From Hydrangea macrophylla (taxonomy: Eukaryota > Streptophyta > Magnoliopsida > Cornales > Hydrangeaceae), in the NCBI GenBank assembly GCA_033977485.1, contig CM066984.1, positions 48,968,600-49,032,599 of the forward strand: DNA of 64,000 bases. Direction: 5' to 3'. The notes beneath the pieces were generated by a model that worked only from the letters and a program-made list of their open reading frames with translations, was not told the origin of the DNA and did no database searches. The position numbers and the translations under genes are program-made. Positions 18,662 to 30,597 of this stretch are shown here, in pieces; within the stretch, counting starts at the first letter, position 1, and every line of letters begins with the position of its first letter.

Positions 18662-21463
18662 AGAAGCTTAGAAACCTTAAAGCCGATCTTAAAATCTTTG
18701 TTAAGAGTTCTTTTGGCCGTGAAAAAATAAAAGCGGATATAGCCAGAAAAGATCTTAAGCGGTGTCAAAGCCTCCTAGATGAAAACCCCCATGATTTAAC
18801 GCTGCGGAGTCAGGAGAGTTATTTGATGGGGATTTTCGTGGAGGCTATTAGGGTGGAGGAACAGGTTATAAGACAAAAATCTAGAGTTCAGTGGCTTGAG
18901 GCGGGTGATAAGAATTCTGCCTTTTTCCATCAATCTGTAAAGAACCGTCGGAATAGGAAACACATTGTGTCCCTTTTACGCCCTGATGGAAGTCACACTA
19001 AAAATGCAGAAGAAGCTAAAATTGAAGCTATTAAGTATTTTAAAAACCTTTTGGGTGCTCCCTCGTCTAATCCCTACCCAGGGGCTTCTTTGCTTAGAAA
19101 TATCATTCAGAAACGGATCCCTGAGGAGTCTATCACTCTCATATGGACCGAATTCCTACTGATGAAGAAATTAAAAATGCGATGTTCAGTATCCATAGTA
19201 ATAAGGCTCCTGGTCCAGACGGTTTTAATGCTCATTTTTTCAAAGCAACTTGGACCTCTACTGGTACTTTAGTTACTCTTGCTATAAAAGAATTTTTTAT
19301 TACTGGAGAACTTTTAAAAGAGTCTAATGCTACCATCATTGCCTTAATCCCTAAAGTTCCTAATCCTTCTAAAATGGCTGACTTTAGGCCGATCTCTTGT
19401 TGTAATACTATTTACAAATGTATTTCCAAAATCATATCTAAGCGTATCCAAACTATTCTCCCTGATCTTATCGATGATGCTCAGTCTGCCTTCGTTAAGG
19501 GTCGGAAAATTAGTGACAATGTGCTGTTAGCTCAAGATCTCATGCGGGATTACCATAAAGCTTCTAGACACCCTCGTGTGGCTACGAAAGTTGACCTCAT
19601 GAAAGCCTATGATAATGTTAGTTGGAAATTTTTATTTGATTTGCTTGATGTGCTTGGTTTCCCTACTAAAATGCAAATGTGGATTAAGGCTTGTGTGATC
19701 ACCACTAGATATTCTATAAATTTTAACGGTGAGTCTATAGGGTACTTTGAAGGGGCGAGGGGTTTAAGACAAGGTGACCCTATGTCCCCCTATTTATTTG
19801 TTATTATTATGGATACTTTGAGCCAATTGATAAAATATAATATCCACAGGTCCTCTTGTTTCAAGTACCATTGGAAATGCGAGAAAATTAAAATTTCACA
19901 CCTGTGTTTTGCAGATGACCTTTTGTTACTCTTTTATGGTAACCAAGAGTCTGCGCAACTTATGAAAGACACTCTTAATCAGTTTTATGATCTCACGGGT
20001 TTACAAGCTAATATTAGCAAGAGTTGCATGTTCATGTCTGGTGTTGATGAGGCTGATACCATATCTATTTGTCATATAATGTAATTTTCTCGTGGGACCC
20101 TCCCCCTGAAATATCTTGGGGTTCCTCTTATCACGGCTAGACTTAAGAAGAGGGACTGTGATGACCTTGTCAATAAGATAAGCTCTAGAATTACATCCTG
20201 GACCTCTAAGTGTTTGTCGTTTGCAGGTAGATTGCAACTTATCCAATCTGTGATTACATGTATCCATAACTATTGGGCGGCCATGTTCATTTTACCCAAG
20301 AGTGTTCTTAAACAGGTTGAGAAATTTATGAGAAGTTTCCTTTGGTCCGGAAACATTGAGAATTCTTATGGCTCTAAAGTTTCTTGGACTAACGTTTGTA
20401 AACCAAAAAATGAAGGAGGCTTGGGTTTGAAGAATTTAACTCAACTTAACAATGTCTTGAATTTTAAACATATTTGGGCTCTTTTTTCTACTAATCGCAA
20501 GTCCCTTTGGGCCAACTGGATCTAAACCTACATGCTTAAAGGGAAGAGTTTTGGGCGGTTAAGCCTCCCTCTCAGTGCTCTTGGTATTGGAGGAAACTTC
20601 TCAAGCTTAGACCCTTGGTCAGACTTCTCAATTCTAAAACATAGAATTGGTAATGGGTGTGGAACCTTTCTTTGGTATGATAATTGGCACCCAATGGGCC
20701 CTATTGTGGAAAGACTTGGCCAGAGGGTTAGCTACGATGCGGCTATCCCCTTGGATGCTAGGGTGTCTGAGGTTGTGGATGGGGAAGATTGGGCATGGCC
20801 GATTACTAACACTCTTGAGCTTCTTGAAATTAGTGGCCAACTCAGGTCCTTGCCCCCCCCCCCTTCGGAGTCTCAGGATAAAGTTATTTGGATCCCCTCT
20901 CCCAATGGGCAATTCTCCCTGGGTCATACTTGGGATAACATAAGAGATTCTAGTCCTAAAGTTCCTTGGTATAGGCTTGTTTGGTTTCCAGGTAATGTTC
21001 CTCAGCATAGCTTTATTATGTGGTTGGCTACTCTCCAAAGGTTATCCACCCACGACCGTATCTGCTCCTTCACTCCAGGGCCCTTGGCATGTGTATTATG
21101 TCATAAAGGTATGGAAACTCATGATCATTTGTTCTTTAATTGCTCATTTGCCTCTTTTGTGTGGCAGGGAATTCTGCAAAGGTTTGGGATAAGCTGCTCA
21201 GCGTCCAACTGGAGCTCTCTTGTTGATTGGGCAGCGAGGACTTGGAAGAAAAGACACCCGAATAATACAATTTGGAAAATGAGTTTAGGGATTGTTGTGT
21301 ACAATATTTGGAGGGAAAGGAATGCCAGATCCTTCAAGATGGAAACAAAGACCAAAGAATTAATTCTTCAAGATACCTGCACAAAATTCTCATCCAAGTT
21401 CAAATTAAGTGGAAGGACGACCCTCTCCTCTCTAACCTTCTTGAGGGATGGAGACCTCGTTAA
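18662..21463 (+). pseudogene. LINE-2 ORF2, RT and C-terminal part
   Basis: Resumes at KLRNLKADL, passes VQWLEAGDKNSAFFHQ, breaks frame near 19135, and continues with SIHSNKAPGPDGFNAHFF, KVDLMKAYDNVSW, GLRQGDPMSPYLF and the RT catalytic HLCFADDLLLL. Further breaks occur near 20084 and at the stop 20523-20525 (before KGKSFG). The end has CVLCHKGMETHDHLFFNC. A C run at ~20848-20859 (PPPP) sits where other copies have ordinary sequence. Confidence 0.85.
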
Positions 21464-21860
21464 GTTTTTGTTTTCTGGTTTTGGTTTTGGGCTTGTTTGC
21501 TTTGAAAGTTTTGTTGTCAGGATGTGGTTGCTCAGCATTGGCTTTGCAGCCTTTTTCTTTTCATTAACCTTTGCGTTGTTCCGATAGGGATGGTTTCACA
21601 TGTTCTTGTTGGCTTTTGTGGATGGAATCCTTCAGATCGTTCTGATTTTTGAAAGTGTTGCTTCCCCTTTTTTTGACAGGGTTTAGTTATATTTCCTGGG
21701 GTATGCCCCTTGTACATTTGTAGATGCCGTTTGGCTTTTTCCTTTTATTTATTTACCATTTCCCGAAAAAAAGACATTAGAGAAAAAGAGACAACTCTTA
21801 GCATTATTAGCTTGAAGGCCAATAAGGAGGAAAAATTGATCGAGAGTATGCCTAATCAGA

Positions 21861-21910
21861 GTGGCACCTTCCACATCTCCAGCAAGTGGCACCTTCCACA
21901 TCTCCAGCAA
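21861..21910. repeat. 25-bp exact tandem duplication
   Basis: Two identical 25-bp copies (21861-21885, 21886-21910) inside LINE-A ORF2, just after the RT catalytic motif. 25 is not a multiple of three, so it shifts the frame; the split of the two reading frames here agrees with that. Confidence 0.9.
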
Positions 21911-22161
21911 AAAAGATGAGAAGGTCATCAGCAAAGCAAAGGTGAGAGATGTGTAATTTCTCACACTTCCAATGGTAATTAAAAGGCCTATTATTGATGT
22001 TATGATGGAGTAATTGACTAAGGGTATCCATAACAAGGACAAACAAATACGGAGACATAGGATCCCCTTAGCACCCTCAAAAAACCCCACAGATTCACCA
22101 TTAAAGTTAATAGAGTATTTAGGAGTAGTTATACAAGCATAGATCCATTTCTTTAATTTGG

Positions 22162-22165
<4 letters not shown>

Positions 22166-22193
<28 letters not shown>
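22166..22193. repeat. Poly(G) run of 28
   Basis: An uninterrupted 28-G tract (with GGGGA before it) where other LINE copies have a short GGAGGG. It lies in ORF2 and reads as a polyproline stretch on the minus strand. It may be a true mononucleotide expansion or an assembly artefact. Confidence 0.85.
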
Positions 22194-24130
22194 AAGCCAA
22201 GAATATCCAAAATATCAAAAAGGAATTCCCAACTAACACTATCATAGGCCTTCATAATATCCACTTTAGCTGCCACTCTAGGCTTACCCAAGGATTTATG
22301 GTAGTCCCTAAGAAGATCTTGAGCCAGCAAGACATTATCACAGATTTTCCTACCTTTGATAAAAGCAGACTGTGCTTGATCCACCAAGTCAGGGAGGATC
22401 AATTGACAATTGGAGCCTACTAGCAATAATTTTGGAAATACACTTGTAAATGGTATTGTAGCAGGAAATGGGCCTAAAATCCCCCATCTTGGTAGGATTA
22501 GGCACTTTAGGGATCAAAGCAATAAGAGTAGTATTAGACTCCCTAAGAAGTTCACCAGTTTGAAAAAATTCTTTAATAGCAGCTAAGATGGAAGGGCCAG
22601 TAATAGTCCAGGAGTCCTTAAAAAAATAAGAATTATAGCCATCTGGGCCAGGGGCTTTATTATTGTGCATGCTATAAAAGGCAGTTTTGATCTCAGTATC
22701 AGAAGGAATCCTATCCAAATCTGCCAGAAGCTCCACAGGGATTCTTTTGTGAACAAAAGTCCTGAGGACTTCTTTACCAGGGTAAGAATGGTGAGAGGGA
22801 GTGCCAAGCAAGGTTTTAAAGTACCTAACAGCTTCCTCTTTAGCATCATCACAGTTAGTAGTGAGGCTACCATCAGGTTTTTCAAGGATAAGGATCCTTT
22901 TCATGTTCCTTCTAGCAACAATAGACATGTGGAAGTATCTAGAATTTTTATCTCCAGCCTCCAACCATTGTAATCTAGATTTCTGTTTAAGAATCTCTTC
23001 TTCAATACAAATAGCTTCTTGAAAAGTTTTTAAACAATTTTTTTGATTGTCAATAAAAGAGATATTATCTGGATCCCCAAGTAAAGCTGACTGGGCAAGT
23101 TTTAAGTCTTGTCTAGCCTTGTCAGCAATGACTCTTTCCTGGCCAATAGTAGCCTTACCAAATTTTTTGAGATCTTGCTTGAGAAGTTTAAGTTTTTGGC
23201 AAATTTGGTATTGGGCTGTCCCATTAACATGTTGGTTCCAAGCATTCGTAACGATGTCACCATACTTGTCCAATTTCGTCCAATAATTATAGAACTTAAA
23301 AGTTCTGCCTTTCCTTTTATGGCTATTATCCAGATGAAAAACTATAGGAGAGTGATCAGAGATACCTGGAGCATGGAAGTGGGCAAAAGAATTAGGGAGA
23401 TTATCAATCCAAGATTGGTTAACCAGAGCTCTATCAAGTTTTCTTTGATAGAAATCTTCCCTGCCATACCTTCTATTACACCATGTAAACTGTTCTCCAG
23501 TGTACCTGAGGTCCACTAGACAGCTTTCATTAATAGCATTTTTAAAATCCTTAATGTCATTGCTCCACCCAAAATTAGGATCAGAAACTTCCTCAGGGCA
23601 CAAAGTAACATTGAAATCACCAAAAGCCAAAAATTTAGTAGAGTTAATACTCATAGAAATAGACTTCAAGTCACACCAAAGCTCCTTTCTAGCCTGACCA
23701 GTATTATAGCCATAAATAAAAGCAGCTTTAAAAACAATGGACTTATCATCCTTCTCAATACAAACATGGACAAGTTGAGAAGTAATTTTTAAAACAGTAA
23801 GGTTAAGTTTGTCATGATTCCAGCCAATCCAGATCCTTCCAACATTATTTTTTTTTTCTTCGGAAAATGGTAAATATATTCCAAAAAGATGTACAAATGT
23901 ACAAGGGGCATACCCCAGGATAAAACATGAAGCACGAGCATGAAAGACCGTGGCAAAGAAGCCACTCAAAATTTGGCAGGGCAGAGACCCAAACCACCTA
24001 ACAAATCAATTACACAAAAAATCCAGATCCAAACAAAAAGGAAAAGGGGCCCCTAATTAAAGACCAGGATCAAGAATGTAACTTAAAAAACACACAATTC
24101 CAAATCCAAACAAACAAAGGGTCCCCAATT

Positions 24131-24799
24131 TTAAGACCAGGCTCTAGTATGTAACTCAATATGAGGGTGATGTTTCCATTGAGACCTTATTTGCAGGTTG
24201 ATTTGTGATATCAAATGTTGCAGCAACTGTTCTTTTGGAATGGAAAGACCTTTGAAAGTCCTCGCATTCCTTTCCTTCCATATTCCATAGACAGTAACTC
24301 CAAGACAGATGATGGGACTAGCATGATGAATCTTCTTTCCATTCCACTGTTGTGCCATCCAAAGAACAGTAGCATCCCAGTCTGTCCCATTCCATATTAA
24401 CTCACACCTTTGCATCAATTCCTGCCAAATAAAAGAAGCATAAGTGCACTCAAAAAATAAATGGTTATGGGTCTCTCCATGTGGCTAAGGCAAAACACAC
24501 AAGCAAGCAGCCCAGGAGTGTAGGCAAAGATTTTATCATGAGTAGCCAGCCTATTTTGTACAGCAATCCATAGAATGAATTTTTGTCTCGGTGTGCACCC
24601 TGACAACCAAACCATATTGTACCAAGGAGCCACAGGGGCAACATCTCTAAAATGATCCTAAATATGTGCAAATTTATAAGCCCCAGAGGGCGTAATGGTC
24701 CATGAAACGCTATCTGAAGCCCCAATAGGCTTATACATATTATTTAAGATATTTCTTACTTCATTCAAGCCAATGGAGTTAGACCTGGGCCAACTCCAC
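24131..24799 (-). pseudogene. LINE-B ORF2, C-terminal part
   Basis: zf-RVT-like region (CVFCLSHMER, then a frame break near 24480, FLSALMLLLFGRN in the wrong frame), followed by LMQRCELIWNGTDW and CLGVTVYGIWKERN to a stop at 24131. A TAG-type stop lies near 24657. It is split from the rest of ORF2 by the solo LTR at 24800; the five bases TCCAC (24795-24799) are duplicated at 25435-25439. Confidence 0.8.
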
Positions 24800-25434
24800 T
24801 GATGAGAACATGGCGGCTAGCACAAGGTGGAATGCGGACCCGAACCACGTGCCAATTGGTCCGGTTACAAGGGCGCGAGCAAAGCGGTTCAAGGACAATC
24901 TCAATGGGCTGGTTCAACAAATTTGGGTTGAGACTAATCTGAGTGGCCCAAAGGAGGATACTAGTGATCCACAAGGCTGGGTGTCCATGATTCAAGCTCT
25001 AGAATAAATTATAGGCTTGCATGCCAACTTAGGGATTTTTTATATTCATTAGTTTCCTTTTATTTTAGTTTTGGGATGAATTATATTGGACCATAATATT
25101 TCGTAGGCTTAAAAGGGCCCAACTTTAAGCCTCAGCTATTTAAACAGTTTTAGGGTTTGTAATATTCAGTTTTTGATCATTAATAATATTGTGAGAGTTT
25201 TCTCTTTGGTTCTTTGAAGAACTATTCGAACTTATCAGATTCACTCTGTGGCGTTCATACCTGGACTTATCAATCAAGTTTTCCATCCTTGATTGTGGCG
25301 TCTTCATCCTTTATACCAAGGTTCGCATCTGTTATAGGTGTTGGGTCGCGGTTTCCATTGAATCTGACAGTAGAACGGTCCGAGACATTAATCGTGTTAC
25401 GGGTTCCGTCACATTATTGGCGGGGTTCATATCA
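24800..25434 (+). repeat. Solo gypsy-1 LTR in LINE-B, 635 bp
   Basis: TGATGAGAAC ... CATATCA with perfect 5-bp target duplications TCCAC on both sides. It arose by recombination between the two LTRs of a full element. The polyprotein tail (from MAASTRW at 24810 to the stop at 25007) is fully open. Orientation is opposite to LINE-B. Confidence 0.95.
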
Positions 25435-26776
25435 TCCACTCATTGTTACAGATGATAGCCTCAACCTTAGCTTTAGGATCAATGGCAGCATCATAAGCTA
25501 TCCTACTAGTGTATTTTTCAAACAAAGGACCAATGGAGAGCCAGTTGTCAAACCAAAGGGAAGTATGCTTACCATCACCGATTTTGTGGGATAGGATGGG
25601 TCTAACCACTTCCCTAAGGTTTAAAAGTTTTCTCCAATACCAAGAGCATTGGTTGGGGGCTTTAATCTCCCAAAAGCTCTTTGTTTTAATCATGTACATG
25701 TGTACCCATTCCTTCCACAGAGATTTATTTGTAGGGTCAAGAAGATTACCAATGTGCTTTAAGTTCAGAAGGGTATTGGTAAGAAAAACATCTTTAAATC
25801 CCAAACCACCTTCTGTTTTGGGTTTGCAAACCTTGGCCCAAGCAATTTTGGCCCCATGTCCCTTCTCTGTTGAGCCGGACCAAAGAAATCTCATCAGGGC
25901 TTGATCCACTTATTTAAGAACCCCTTTAGGGAGAATGAACATCCCTGACCAATATTGTTGGATCCCACTCAACACAGATTGTATCAACTGAGCCCTACCT
26001 GCATAAGATAAGAGCTTAGATTTCCAGGAATTAATTCTAGAGCAAATATTATTAACCAACTGATCACAATGGAATTTTTTCAATTTAGTAGTGATTAAAG
26101 GAACTCCTAGATACCGCATAGGAAGAGATCCTTTGGTAAATTGGAGTTCCCTCTGGATATCAGTAGCTACTTGGTCGTCAACCCCAGAGAAAAACACGCA
26201 ACTTTTAGAATCGTTGGCTTGAAGCCCAGACCAGTCATAAAATTGGTTTAAGGTTGTCCGAATCAACTTAGCAGATTTAATATCACCATTCAGTAAAATA
26301 ATTAGGTCATCTGCAAAACAGAGATGGGATATTTTAAGCTTATCACATTTCCAGTGATATTTGAACTGGCCATTTTGAATATTATGGTGAAGAAGTTGGC
26401 TAAGAGCATCCATAACAAGAACAAAAAGATAAGGGGACATTGGATCACCTTGTCTTAGACCTTTAGCACCATCAACGTATCCCACAGATTCTCCATTAAA
26501 GTTAATAGAGTATCTAGTTGAGGTAACACAAGCAGTAATCCATTTAATTAAATTTGGAGGAAATCCCAAAATATCAAGAAGATCAAACAAGAATTTCCAA
26601 CTAACACTGTCATATGCTTTCATGAGGTCTACCTTAGCCGCAATTCTAGGTTTACCACCAACTTTGTGATAGTCTCTAAGAAATTGGGCCAGTAAGACAT
26701 TATCACTAATTTTCCTGCCCTTAACAAATGCAGATTGAGCTTGATCAATAAAAGTAGGAAGAAAAGTTTGTAATCT
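25435..26776 (-). pseudogene. LINE-B ORF2, RT to thumb
   Basis: Open except for one TAA near 25910 (between KGVLK and MDQALMRFLW). Carries FVKGRKISDNVLLA, KVDLMKAYDSVSW, GLRQGDPMSPYLF, the catalytic HLCFADDLIILLNGD, GLQANDSKSC, SYAGRAQLIQSVLSGIQQYW and KTEGGLGFKD. It is cut at RLQTFLP by LINE-C; TTTGTAATCT (26767-26776) is the left duplication of that insertion. Confidence 0.85.
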
Positions 26777-26970
26777 TTTTTTTTTCTTCGGAAAATGGTA
26801 AATATATTCCAAAAAAGATGTACAAAAAGTACAAGGGGCATACCCCAGGATATACAGAAGCTCAAAACATGAGGACATGAAGCTCAACAAGCTACAGCTT
26901 GACAAACAGGACAACTCCAATTAGCTACAAAACCAACTGGTAGGAAAGAAAACATTCACAACATAGGATT

Positions 26971-29900
26971 TTAAAACCAATTACATATAAGCCTTTCAAA
27001 ATGAGCATGATTTTTCCACTTGACCCTAATTTGCGCATTAACTTGAGAAATAAGGTCCTTTAGGAGAATTTCTTTAGTGTAGAAAGAGTTCTTGAACGAT
27101 CTATTATTTCTCTCTTTCCATAAGCCATAAATTGCCACTCCCAGACAAATCGTTGGGATCTTATGTTGGATTGTCTTTCCTTGCAGTCTTTGAGCCAACC
27201 ACTCTAAATTGTCAGTCCACCTCCGATTTTGCCAGATCAGACCACATCTATTCATTAAACCCTGCCACACAAAAGACGAGTAAGAACATGCAAAAAACAA
27301 GTGGTCATGGGTCTCTATGTGCTTATGGCATAACATGCAAGCTAAAGGTCCTGATGTAAAACTATAAATGCGATCATGTGTAGAAAGTCGACAAAGAGCA
27401 GCCATCCAGAAAACAAAACTTTGCCTTGGGATAACCTCAGGAGACCACACCATATTATGCCAATAAACCACAGGGTGATGTGTCCTTAGGTGTTCCCAAA
27501 GAAGAGAGGTGTTGAACACTCCGGTAGGAGTGGGAATCCATATCACAGTATCACTACATCGGCTAGGTTTATAGAAAGAAGACAAAATATTTCTAACTTC
27601 ATTAAGCTCAATAGAGTTGGAGCTAGTCCAGTTCCACTCCAACCCCCTAATAATGCAACTAACCTTGGCATCAATATTAATTGCAGCATCATAACAAATT
27701 CTATCAGAATATTTGTCCAACAGAGGACCTATTGGGAGCCAATTATCAAACCAAAGAGAAGTATGAGCTCCATTGCCAATTCGATGAATAAGCAAGGGTT
27801 TAGCAACTTCTCGGAGTTTTAATAATTTTCTCCAATACCATGAACACTGGCCTGGGATTTTGGCTTGCCAGAAACTCTTTCCCTTCAGCATATACTAGTG
27901 GATCCACCTTTTCCAAAGGGACAAATTAGAAGGGTCCAATAAATTCCCTATGTGTTTAAGATTCAAAACAGTATTAATCAAAAAAATATCTTTGAATCCC
28001 AGTCCCCCTTCCTTTTTTGGCCTGCACACTTTATCCCAAGAAACTTTAGCTCCAGAAGCTTTGTCAGTCTTGCCAGACCAAAGAAATCTAGCCATAGCTT
28101 GGGACACTTGCTTCAACACTCCTTTGGGCAGGACAAACATGCCAGACCAATAGTGTTGGATCCCTGTCAAAACAGAGCTAATAAGCTGAGCTCTACCTGC
28201 ATAAGATAAAAACTTAGACTTCCAAGAGTTAACCCTAGCACAAATTTTATTAACCAAGCCATCACAATCTTGTTTTTTGAGTTTTGACGTGATTAAAGGA
28301 ACTCCAAGATATTTAATGGGAAGCTCACCTTTAACAAAACAAAGAGAATTAGGAATTTCATCAATCTTATCATCCTCAACATTTGAGAAAAATATGCAAC
28401 TTTTAGCATTGTTGGCTTGTAGGCCAGCTAAGTCAAAAAACTGATTAAGAGTTAATCTATCCATTTTTACAGAATCCACATCCCCATTAAAGAAAATAAG
28501 AAGGTCATCAGCAAAACAGAGATGCAAAATATTTAATTTGTCACATTTCCAATGAAAAGAAAAATTCTCCCTTTGAATATTATGATGCAGAAGTTGACTA
28601 AGGGCATCCATGATGATAACGAAGAGGTAGGGAGAAATAGGGTCACCTTGCCTTAACCCTCTAGCACCTTCAAAATAACCCACAGATTCTCCATTAAAAT
28701 TAATAGAGTACCTAGGGGTAGTAACACAAGCAATGATCCATTTCTTGAGGTTAGGAGGGAAACAAATCACATCTAATAAATCAATAAGGAACTCCCAACT
28801 AACACTATCATAGGCCTTCATAATATCAACCTTAGCCGCAGCTCTAGGTTTACCCTTATGTTTATGATAATCTCTAAGAAGGTCTTGGGCAAGGAGAACA
28901 TTATCGCTTATCTTCCTACCTTTAACAAAGGCAGATTGAGACTGGTCAATGAGATTAGGGAGGATTGTTTGGAGTCTACTAGCAATAATCTTGGATATGC
29001 ATTTATAAACTGTGTTGCAGCAAGAAATGGGTCTAAAATCACCCATCTTAGATGGGTTAGGAACTTTGGGGATCAAAGCAATAAGTGTAGTGTTTGATTC
29101 TCTCAATAATTCCCCATTTTGAAAGAACTCATTGACCGCTCCTAAGATAGAAGTGCCAACAATGTCCCACGAATCTTTAAAGAAAAAAGCATTATAACCA
29201 TCTGGACCCAGAGCTTTATTACTATGCATGTTAAAGAAAGCTTTCTTAATCTCCTCATCAGAGGGGATCCTATCCAAATCTGCCTTTAACTCTTCTAGTA
29301 TCCTTTTATGAACAAAAGATCTGATAACATCTTTACCAGGGTAGTTGTTGTTAGGAGGAGTGCCAAGTAAGGATGTAAAATACCTTACAACTTCTCCTTT
29401 TGCCTCATCACAGTTGGTAGTAAAATTACCATCTGGTTTTTCAAGGATAACAATTCGTTTAAAATTCCTTCTTTCTTTGATGGCTAGATGGAAATATCTA
29501 GAATTTTTATCACCAGCTCCCAGCCATTGAATACGAGATTTTTGTTTAAGTATTTCTTCTTCAATCCAAATTGCGTCATGAAAGCTTTTCAAACAAATAG
29601 CTTGTTGTTCAATGAGAGTAGAGTTATTAGGGTCAGCAAGCAAAGACGATTGGATAGCTTTAAGGGTTTCTCTAGCTTTATCTGCATTGATCTTTTCTTG
29701 ACCAAGGGAGCTCTTCCCCAATTTTTTCAAATCAAGTTTAAGGTATCTAAGTTTTTGGCAGACTTGAAACTGGGCAGTCCCTTCAACTCTTTGATTCCAA
29801 GCTTTAGTAACTACATTAGAGTAGTTATCCAATTTGGTCCAGTAGTTATAAAATTTGAAATTCCTACCTTTCCTTCTATGATTCTTATCAACATGAACAG

Positions 29901-30597
29901 CAATAGGAGAGTGATCAAATATACCTGGGGCCTGGAAGTGAGCAAAAGAGTTAGTAAAGGTATCAAGCCATGTCTGGTTAACCAAGACACGGTCAAGTTT
30001 CCTTTCGGTGAAGTCAGCTCTCCCATATCTCCTGTTACACCATGTGACCAACTCCCCTACATAATGAAGATCCACTAAACAACAATCATTAGTGACCTTT
30101 TTGAAGTCATACATATCATTATCCCATCCATGGTGAGGATCAGAAATTTCTTCAGGACATAATGTGACATTGAAATCACCAAGAGTAATGTAATTTGTGG
30201 AAATATTACTAGCATTAATACCCCGCAAATCTGACCAAAGCTCCTCTCTAGCAGGGCCATTGTTAAAACCATAAACAAATGATGCTTCCAAAAAAATGGT
30301 TTTTTCATCATTTTCAATACTGACATGAATGAGTTGGGTAGTAGTTTTAAGAATTTTAAGACTAATTTTATCAGCATTCCAACCGATCCAAATTCTCCCA
30401 GTGGAGCTAGGACTGCTGTTAGAATGAAACTCCCAATGTTTGAAAGTTTTCCTCCTAATAGCATCCTCATTAGTTTGTTTAACTTTTGTTTCAACAATAC
30501 CTAAAATGTCAATATTGTTGTCGAGAATGTACTTAGCAACCTCAGTTTGCTTAGATGTCAAATTGAGACCTCTAATGTTCCAACAGCTTATAATCAT
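26971..30597 (-). pseudogene. LINE-C ORF2 (endonuclease-RT), one in-frame stop
   Basis: About 1,208 codons with a single TAG at 27895-27897; other copies have Met or Leu there (W-x-H-M/L-Y-M), so one base change from TTG would explain it. Endonuclease at ~1-225: ISCWNIRGLN, IVETKV, TLGDFNVTL, KLDRVLVN, FDHSP (catalytic Asp-His kept, preceding Ser changed to Phe). RT at ~470-750: FVKGRKISDNVLLAQ, KVDIMKAYDSVSW, GLRQGDPISPYLF, catalytic FADDLLIFFNGD. The C-terminus has CMLCHKHIETHDHLFFAC (zf-RVT type). The start ATG overlaps the ORF1 stop (TAATG). Confidence 0.9.

Larger units (their letters stand above)
15309..21772 (+). mobile_element. LINE-2, interrupted and internally deleted LINE
   Basis: ORF1 (partial) 15309-16534, ORF2 start at 16534, a minus LINE insertion at 17232-18661, ORF2 remainder to ~21463, then ~310 bp of 3' UTR. 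The UTR holds the GGGGTATGCCCC hairpin at 21698-21709 and ends in poly(A) 21766-21772. Nothing else is visible in 21464-21690. Its 5' end abuts the poly(A) of LINE-1; its 3' end abuts the middle of LINE-A ORF2, so it may have inserted into LINE-A. Confidence 0.8.
21790..23849 (-). pseudogene. LINE-A ORF2, endonuclease end to RT
   Basis: From GRIWIGWNHDKLN at the right, through GDFNVTL, KLDRALVN, GISDHSPIVF, LQWLEAGDKNSRYFHMS and NNKAPGPDGYN to RT (KVDIMKAYDSVSW, FADDLLIFF, GLQANNAKSC). Damage: a poly(G) run expanding a proline stretch (22166-22193), loss of the LRQG residues of GLRQGDP near 22070, a frame break near 22430 and a 25-bp tandem duplication at 21861. It ends at ~21790. The open frame on the right reads on into the LINE-B 3' end, which is not part of the gene. 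Confidence 0.85.

Noticed and set aside
20848..20859. C-run as a regulatory element
   Set aside because: Simple homopolymer in a degenerate LINE ORF2; no support for function.
22389..23969. N-terminal extension of LINE-A ORF2 beyond 23850
   Set aside because: The first ~40 residues are read from the LINE-B 3' end and poly(T) junction, not from LINE-A.
24810..25007. Stand-alone small gene of 65 residues
   Set aside because: It is the polyprotein tail within a solo LTR with target duplications.
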